Origin: an uncultured Lachnospiraceae bacterium
GTDB taxonomy: Bacteria; Bacillota; Clostridia; Lachnospirales; Lachnospiraceae
Reading direction: 5' to 3'
Assembly: GCA_947625875.1 (NCBI GenBank)
Contig: CANQQG010000001.1
Span: forward strand, 45,023 to 109,022
DNA: 64,000 nucleotides
How positions within the stretch are numbered: position 1 is the first letter of the stretch; every line of letters starts with the position of its first letter. The translations under genes were made by a program, and so were the position numbers. Below the pieces are notes generated by a model that saw only the letters and a list, made by a program, of their open reading frames with translations, was not told the origin of the DNA and made no database searches. Positions 57,945 to 64,000 of this stretch are shown in pieces.

Positions 57945-58745
57945 TCAAGACCACCCGCTTAGCGGGTGGCTTGCTCTGCCCCTATAAGGGGCTCTTACCT
58001 GCTTGCGCCCGGAAGGCGCACTGAAGGTCTGCCAACTGCACCACATTCACAGCCGCCCCATAAAGGGGCTTTTTCAGCGCTTCCTTACTCCGGCGCAGCC
58101 CCAAAAGGGGCTTGCTGGTTTGCTTTGTCTTCCCACTTCCACTCCAAGTGGTTTATTTCTTGTTTTTCCTTACCGGCTCACCCGTAAACGGGTCAATATA
58201 CTCTACTAACGACATCTGATCATACTCTAAATCCTCCTTTAACTGATTCTGAATATACGCCTTGATTGCAGCTGTATTTTTTCCCACTGTATCGACATAA
58301 TATCCGCGACGCCAGAAATGCCTGTTCCCATATTTGTATTTTAAGTTCGCATGTTTTTCAAAGATCATAAGCGAACTTTTTCCTTTGAGATATCCCACGA
58401 TTTCTGACGCCGAATATTTAGGGGGAATTCTTACCAGCATATGGATATGATCCGGACAGCATTCCGCTTCTATGATTTCTATCCCTTTTCTTCGGCATAG
58501 TGTGCCAAGTATCTGACCCACGTCCGCTCTGATATCCTTATAAATGACTTGCCGCCGATATTTCGGCGCAAAAAAAATATGATACTTGCATTCCCACTTT
58601 GTATGAGCTAAACTGTTTACGTCCATTCTTAGGACCTCCTGTGCTATTTTATTTGTGGTTTGCAGACCCACTTTTATTTTAGCACAGGAGCTCATACTTA
58701 TATCTAAAGATCTTCCCTCCCCCTGCATAGCAGGGGGTTTATTTT
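57945..58745 (-). mobile_element. IS200/IS605-type insertion sequence, TnpA-only
   Basis: tnpA flanked by subterminal hairpins CCACCCGCTTAGCGGGTGG (57951-57969) and CCCCCTGCATAGCAGGGGG (58719-58737). Exact ends not determined. Confidence 0.8.
58153..58626 (-). CDS. tnpA: IS200/IS605 TnpA (Y1 HUH transposase)
   Basis: KWECKYHIFFAPKYRRQVIY; CCPDHIHMLVRIPPKYSASEIVGYLKGKSSLMIF; HFWRRGYYVDTVGKN..YIQNQ. Confidence 0.95.
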   Translation of the reverse strand: MDVNSLAHTKWECKYHIFFAPKYRRQVIYKDIRADVGQILGTLCRRKGIEIIEAECCPDHIHMLVRIPPKYSASEIVGYLKGKSSLMIFEKHANLKYKYGNRHFWRRGYYVDTVGKNTAAIKAYIQNQLKEDLEYDQMSLVEYIDPFTGEPVRKNKK

Positions 58746-58760
58746 TACTGTGACACAAGA

Positions 58761-58800
58761 ATAAAATCCACCAGTTTGAAAATGTTCTGGTGGATTTTAT
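58761..58800. terminator. Strong hairpin 3' of the STAND NTPase gene
   Basis: ATAAAATCCACCAG..CTGGTGGATTTTAT, perfect 14-bp stem. Confidence 0.75.
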
Positions 58801-58808
58801 TTGGCTTT

Positions 58809-61800
58809 TTATGACAAAGCTATGAAAAATCCAGTAATATTATCTCTTAATAAACTATTATTAGGATTATCTACAAAAAGAAGTTGTTTCTGTTTTGCCT
58901 TTAGATACTCTTTCCTTAAAAATCTTGTCGGAAGTAGATTATCGCTTTTTGCTTGATATGTAGAGTCTCCAAAAAAAGTAACTTTCATCATATACTCATA
59001 AAATTCTTTTTCAGTTTTTTTTGATTGATAAAAGAAACCAATATTGCTAAGCACTAGAAGATTATCACAACACAAACTTCGCATACCTATGTTTAGGTAA
59101 TCATGGATCTGTAATAATGAAAATGCAGTTGCAAAGGTTTTTCTAATTTCTTCGGAATCAGCTCCGTTACGAAGCTGAACAATGCCTAAAAGATTGTAGA
59201 ACTCCCATGCTTCTCGCTGAAAGCCAAATTTAATGCTATAGTTTATACCTATATCAATGAGATTTTTTGTTTCATTTAACTCTACAGTATTTTCTTCCGA
59301 AAATAAATGTAATACAGCTAAAAGTAAATATAATCTAGCAATAGAGTGGGCATAGCTTCCTTCGAATGCCTCTTCTAAAATCAAATGTGCTTCTTTAATC
59401 ATATTATCGTAATCACATCGTTTATTATGGAGCAATTCTATCATTAAGTAAGAGATTTTACTGGAACAAAAAATGCGCTTTGAATCACCCTCTGAAAGTA
59501 ACTCCTGCACCTTTAAGAGGCTTGTTGCGGCAATGTCGAAATCACTTAAAAAATAAATTTTTGCACGGTTAAGATATACAAGTGCCATTAATCTTTTATC
59601 AGCAACTGCTTTTTCTTTTGACATTTCATTATAATTAATAGCAATTTCTTTACAATTCATATCTATATATATTCCACAAAACCTATCGAGTAAATCAAAT
59701 AGCGTATCTTCATCTAATGTGTTTTTGTATACCAACCAATCTGAAAGAAGTTCTTTCATTATTAACTCTGCATCACACATATAACCTGCAATTATCATAG
59801 CATGTGCCTTTTGCTGTTTGACAGAATTAGTCAAACGCTTATTATTTTTTAATATTTTATTTCTACTTATAAAATTTAAAACATCGTTACAATCGTTAAT
59901 TGCTATTATTGGACTAAAATGATGTATCGAAGTATATATTTTAGTCTTAATGACTTTAATTAGAAATTCTTTATTTCTTTTGTCGTTAGCAAATAAATTC
60001 ATTATATATATTAAATATTTATTTACGTTAAAATCTACATTAAAAGCGGAATGATTTGTAGTTAATTTTATATTATCAATTATATCAGAAAAACATTCTT
60101 TTGCTAAATTGTTTTTTCCTGCCCAAAGAGCGAGAACACCTTTTTCAGGCATTGTGACGTACTCTAATAAATAGTTCAATTCAGAGAAAAAACTATTAGC
60201 TAATTTTTTCTTTAATTTTGCATCTTTTTCTAACGAATGTCGTATATAAATGGCAAAGCTCTCATGAGAAAATATGACCTCTCCATTTTCTGAATAATTA
60301 AGAAACCTTCTTTGTATTAAAAAATTTAATTTTTCTTCTGAAAGACACTTTAAAGCCGTCTCCTTTAATTGTCGATCTTGAAGAATAGATAGAATATAGA
60401 AATATTCTATTAAATCTTCCGCCTCGCATACATTTTTTTTTAAATATTCTATACGCTTCTTATATATCCCTTCTACTCTATCAGGGATATATAAATGTGA
60501 ATTAAATGTGGTTACATTGACTACACCAACCGAACTTCTATTGTATAATTCAACTAAATTTAATTCTAAGAGGTATTCTATAAAATGAATTATGAATAAC
60601 GGATTATTATTGCTCATTCTCCATATTTTATATAGAGCAATATCAGGAATACGTTCTATAATTAAACGGATAAATTTTTTGGTATCATCATCTGAAAAAG
60701 GTGTAAGTTTCCATGTTCCCACACTTTTATCATTTTCTGTAAAGTGCACAAAACTGTAATAATCGGTTGTTCCAACACTATAGTCAGTTCTGCCACATAG
60801 AACAACTGTAAGCGGGATATCTGTACCAAGCAAAGCCTTTAATTCATTTAATGTACCATCTGAAATATTATGGCAATCGTCTATTAAAATAACTGCACGC
60901 ATATATTCGTTTTTAGTAGATAATAATATATCATTTAATGTTTTACTGCAATTATTTCTATCTAAATAATGTTTTCTTGTTAAAAACTTTTTAATATCTT
61001 TTAAATACTTATCATTTGATCTAACCGCCACAGACAGAAAATCAAGTCCTTGTCCGTTCAATTTTTTAAAAACCTCATTAAAGACACGTGTTTTTCCAAT
61101 TCCTGCTTCACCCCAAATACAACACAGATCAAAACCATTTGAATTTTTAAGCCTATTAGTTAAGAAAGATTCACAGTCTTTATGGTCTTTTCCAAAAAAG
61201 GGGGGTTCAAATATGGGTCTTATTCCTACACCATCTATACAAATTTGCTTTTCATTAATTCCATTATTTTCCACAGAAAAAAGTAAATCATCTATACCAT
61301 CAGCATAGTCACGAACAACAGTAATTTTATTAACATACATATCATGAGCTTTAACAAAAAATTTACGCTCATTACTGTCAACACTCCAGTTATTGTCAGT
61401 AAGAAGTTTTTGTGTAATTAACTGATCTTCATTTTCTAAATTTCGATACAAAAAGAATAAATCAAAAGCATTTTTGTTATCAACTCTTGTTGTGCTTACT
61501 TGATACTCATAATATAGTTTATTTTCCGCAATAATAGATTCAGCATTAAAAAAAACTTCATTTTCTAATGCTTTTACTAAAAAATATTGGTCAATAACTT
61601 TGAAATTAATTCCTGCGGCTTCAAAATCAGTTTTCAATATATGTAAAGTTTGTGGCGCAAATGATGAATTTGAAATCAAAACATAATAATCAATATTATT
61701 TTCTTTTACTCTCATGAGAGAACTAGCAACTTTTGTCAAATCAATTCGTTTTTTATCAGAACTTTTGCACTCTATGTAAATTGTTATTTCCTTCTTAAAA

Positions 61801-62036
61801 TCCAGTTCAAAACTTTGATTTAATATACATACTGGCACAGTTGAACGAATAATTATATCTTTACCACCATCTGGACCTGTTGGTGTTTGGTAAATCCGTA
61901 TCCCATCTTCAAATTTCCCCGATATTTGTTTATTTATAATTTAAAAAATTTCTCTTTCAAATATATTTCCCAAATCATCATTTAGTTGCCACTCAAAAGT
62001 TTTGTATTCTTCAATATGATGCAACGTATCATTCAT
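58809..62036 (-). CDS. Avs-like STAND NTPase with N-terminal Mrr-like PD-(D/E)xK domain; one in-frame TAA at codon 32
   Basis: Walker A CIWGEAGIGKTRVFNEVF; Walker B AVILIDDCHNISD; helical C-terminus. Extended frame from ATG 62036: MNDTLHHIEEYKTFEWQLNDDLGNIFEREIF*IINKQISGKFEDGIRIYQTPTGPDGGKDIIIRS..ITIYIECKSSDKKR. ORF track covers 58809-61838. Confidence 0.82.
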
Positions 62037-62048
62037 AAAGCCTTATCT

Positions 62049-62206
62049 CCTATGCATAAAAACCATTTAATGTTATATGACTCTCAACAGATAATACAAA
62101 ATATGTAGTCTTTATAATTTAAAATTATTCTGTATTCATATAACTAACGGATAACTAAAAATTTTATCCTTTAAAGGCAAACTCAACGGATAACTTTTTA
62201 TTATCC
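62049..62206. repeat. Right 158-bp inverted repeat of the 6.1-kb module
   Basis: Reverse complement of 56069-56226. Confidence 0.95.
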
Positions 62207-62295
62207 CTCAATTAGAATACCACATCATACTAATAAAATCAATCAATTTTCAAATTTTACTAAATATTTTTTCACAGAAAATTTATCAAACACCA

Positions 62296-63138
62296 TCACA
62301 TCTCTGCAATTGAGTACGTGTCATGATGCCCGTTATTGATCGTCGGAATCAGCTGTATGCCCTCTTTCGTGTGGTTGTACGAATCAAAAACGCCAGGCTC
62401 CGTCAGATCCGCCTCAGGCACATCTTTCGGTTTTGAAACGCTTTGCTGCAGCCCGGTCTTGCTGGTAGTCAAAACTACACGCTCACTCCCAAGTCCAGTA
62501 AAGAACTCCACTTGGTCATTGCACACCGTGTATTCGCCGATCAGCTCTTCTGCGCGCCTCTTCAGGTTCTCATCCGTAAATGACGCCTCGCTGTCATTCG
62601 CATTCTTCGCCCAGCTGTTCTGAACGCCAAAGTTAACATACAGCCAGTTCGCCCCAATCGGAGGCGGCGTGTAATTCCCGCAGTCGGATGGCTGCACCTG
62701 GAAGTGGGCTCCGCTGCTGTCAGTCGCCTTCAGGGTAATCAGGTTGTCTTTGGAGCATGCGCTGTCAGCGAACGTGTCATTCTCCAGCGTCACAACGGTT
62801 GGATCCCACACTTCAGCGTCGCCTAAAGTGTAGAAGGTTGCAGTCCGCTCTACGGTCGCTTCCTTCTTCTCAACGCTGCCATAAGAGTATACGTAGAAAT
62901 CCCCGGTCGTATTCTCAGAGCATCCGGTCTGTTCCGACCCATAGCCTGTAACCATTGTCTTCAATGTGCGTGACTGTTTCACCTGCGCGCCTATGATCTT
63001 GTACAGCATCTTCAAATTGTGCTGTATCCAGCATCCCTTTGTCAGATAACGCGGAACCTGCGCCGTCGCCCGCACATAATCCGAAGACGGAATCGCCGTC
63101 TGCGCCTCAAATACATTGGACGCGTTTGTGCCGAACAC
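62296..63138 (-). pseudogene. C-terminal remnant of a secreted surface protein
   Basis: Continuous frame EHKYYYASVFGTNASNVFEAQTAIPSSDYVRATAQVPRYLTKGCW.. lacks its N-terminal part; joined to a different gene near 63160. Confidence 0.55.
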
Positions 63139-63913
63139 ACTCGCATAATAGTACTTGTGCTCTCAAGTCGTGAGACTCCAATTCGATTGGAACATTGTAA
63201 TGCGATGCAAACGAGGCTGTGCTTGACCAGGTAATACCAGATTGACCGTAGCCAGCCCCAGATGCCCATGCAGCCAATGTTAACCAATCTAAATTTTGTA
63301 CATGCCTGTTACGATTTCCATCATAAGTCACTGCATCGGTCATCGGTGATGTGTAGATCAAATAGTGCTGCGTGCCTCTGACTGTATACTTATCTTCAAC
63401 TTTTGTCTGTATCATATCCGAACTAACATAAAACATTGTGGCAGTCTCCCCAGCAGGACAGACAATGCCTACTTTGCTTACATATGGGTCAATTGTTACT
63501 TTCCCATATTCATCACTATCACTACTATCACTGGCAGTATTCATGGTATAGACATGATTACTATTTCCTGCAGCTACGCCTGTTACATTGTAATTACTAA
63601 CAGGTTTTTTATGAATATAAGTTCTTTTTGTATACCATCCTATGGTTGCAGATGGGTTTATCTTCTTATCGATATTCACCCAGCAAAGATACTGCGCTTT
63701 CACATCTACTTTGGAACAGCCTAAAGTATCTTTCAAAAGTTTGCCACTCATCTGTGCCATTCGATATGTGTTGCCATTCACGGTAAAAGTTTTAAATGCT
63801 TCCATGTCGGCATCCAAAGAAATCTCAGCCTTTTGCCCCTCATCCATGGCACACACGGTTGTTCTCTGGCTAAAGAAAATTGGTATGGCTAAAAGCAATG
63901 CTAAAAACAACAT
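63107..63913 (-). pseudogene. Truncated secreted-protein paralogue of 34312-35145
   Basis: Homology runs up to MLFLALLLAIPI then stops at IS-like sequence; the C-terminus runs into unrelated sequence. Confidence 0.6.
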
Positions 63914-63923
63914 TGAAATACAT

Positions 63924-64000
63924 TGGACCTATGTCAATACTTTGGACAAAAAAAGTTGAAAGACTATGCTGATTTTTTTAGTTCCTCATCCTCCTTTTGC
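63924..64000 (-). mobile_element. Terminus of an IS3-type insertion sequence (runs off window end)
   Basis: TGGACCTATGTCAATACTTTGGACAAAAAAA resembles IS3-type terminal inverted repeats; minus-strand frame QKEDEELKKSA* ends at 63964 just inside. Confidence 0.55.

Noticed and set aside
57978-58111. Repeated GCCCC..GGGGC units considered as a CRISPR-like array
   Set aside because: Units are only ~15 bp, irregularly spaced (27, 50, 43 bp) and palindromic within the IS200 element; no cas genes nearby.
61921-61960. Frameshift in the STAND gene at the A-rich tract
   Set aside because: Both sides of the TAA are in the same frame (62036-61838 = 198 = 66 codons), so it is a nonsense codon, not a frameshift.
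1-64000. tRNA and rRNA genes, riboswitches
   Set aside because: No convincing tRNA cloverleaf or rRNA sequence was noticed besides the tmRNA; riboswitch calls would need covariance-model searches that could not be run.

Overview
The window looks like a Lachnospiraceae-type Firmicutes chromosome segment; this is inferred from gene families and codon style, not from a database match. Most of it is ordinary chromosome. It contains: (i) a beta-1,4-galactan/galacto-oligosaccharide locus at ~2.4-14.3 kb (GH53, unclassified 613-aa enzyme-like protein, MalFG-type permeases, two paralogous solute-binding lipoproteins, LacI regulator, divergent GH42) with a matched pair of LacI-type operators; (ii) an MBOAT/DHHW/DUF4358 envelope O-acylation locus at ~16-22.5 kb; (iii) housekeeping and signalling genes (aminotransferase, pta, ECF sigma with membrane partner, Na/Pi cotransporter, CheC-CheY-EAL module, ClpX, radical SAM, ilvE, rsmF, tmRNA-smpB-rnr-secG); and (iv) a mosaic accessory region at ~51.6-64 kb. 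The most notable object is a 6.1-kb module (56069-62206) bounded by two near-identical 158-bp inverted repeats next to a tyrosine recombinase. It encodes a NodU/CmcH-like carbamoyltransferase and, convergently, an Avs-like STAND NTPase. Upstream of the NTPase ORF start the same frame carries an Mrr-like PD-(D/E)xK nuclease motif, interrupted by a single in-frame TAA. An IS200/IS605-type element sits between the two genes. Both genes begin just inside the identical repeats, so the repeats may be twin promoters, transposon ends or inversion sites. Other notable items are a pair of ~87-bp long-hairpin repeats near 35-36 kb, a split duplication linking 34.3 kb and 53.7-55.1 kb, an aminoglycoside nucleotidyltransferase remnant lacking its catalytic motif, and an EAL protein with a degenerate GGDEF site.
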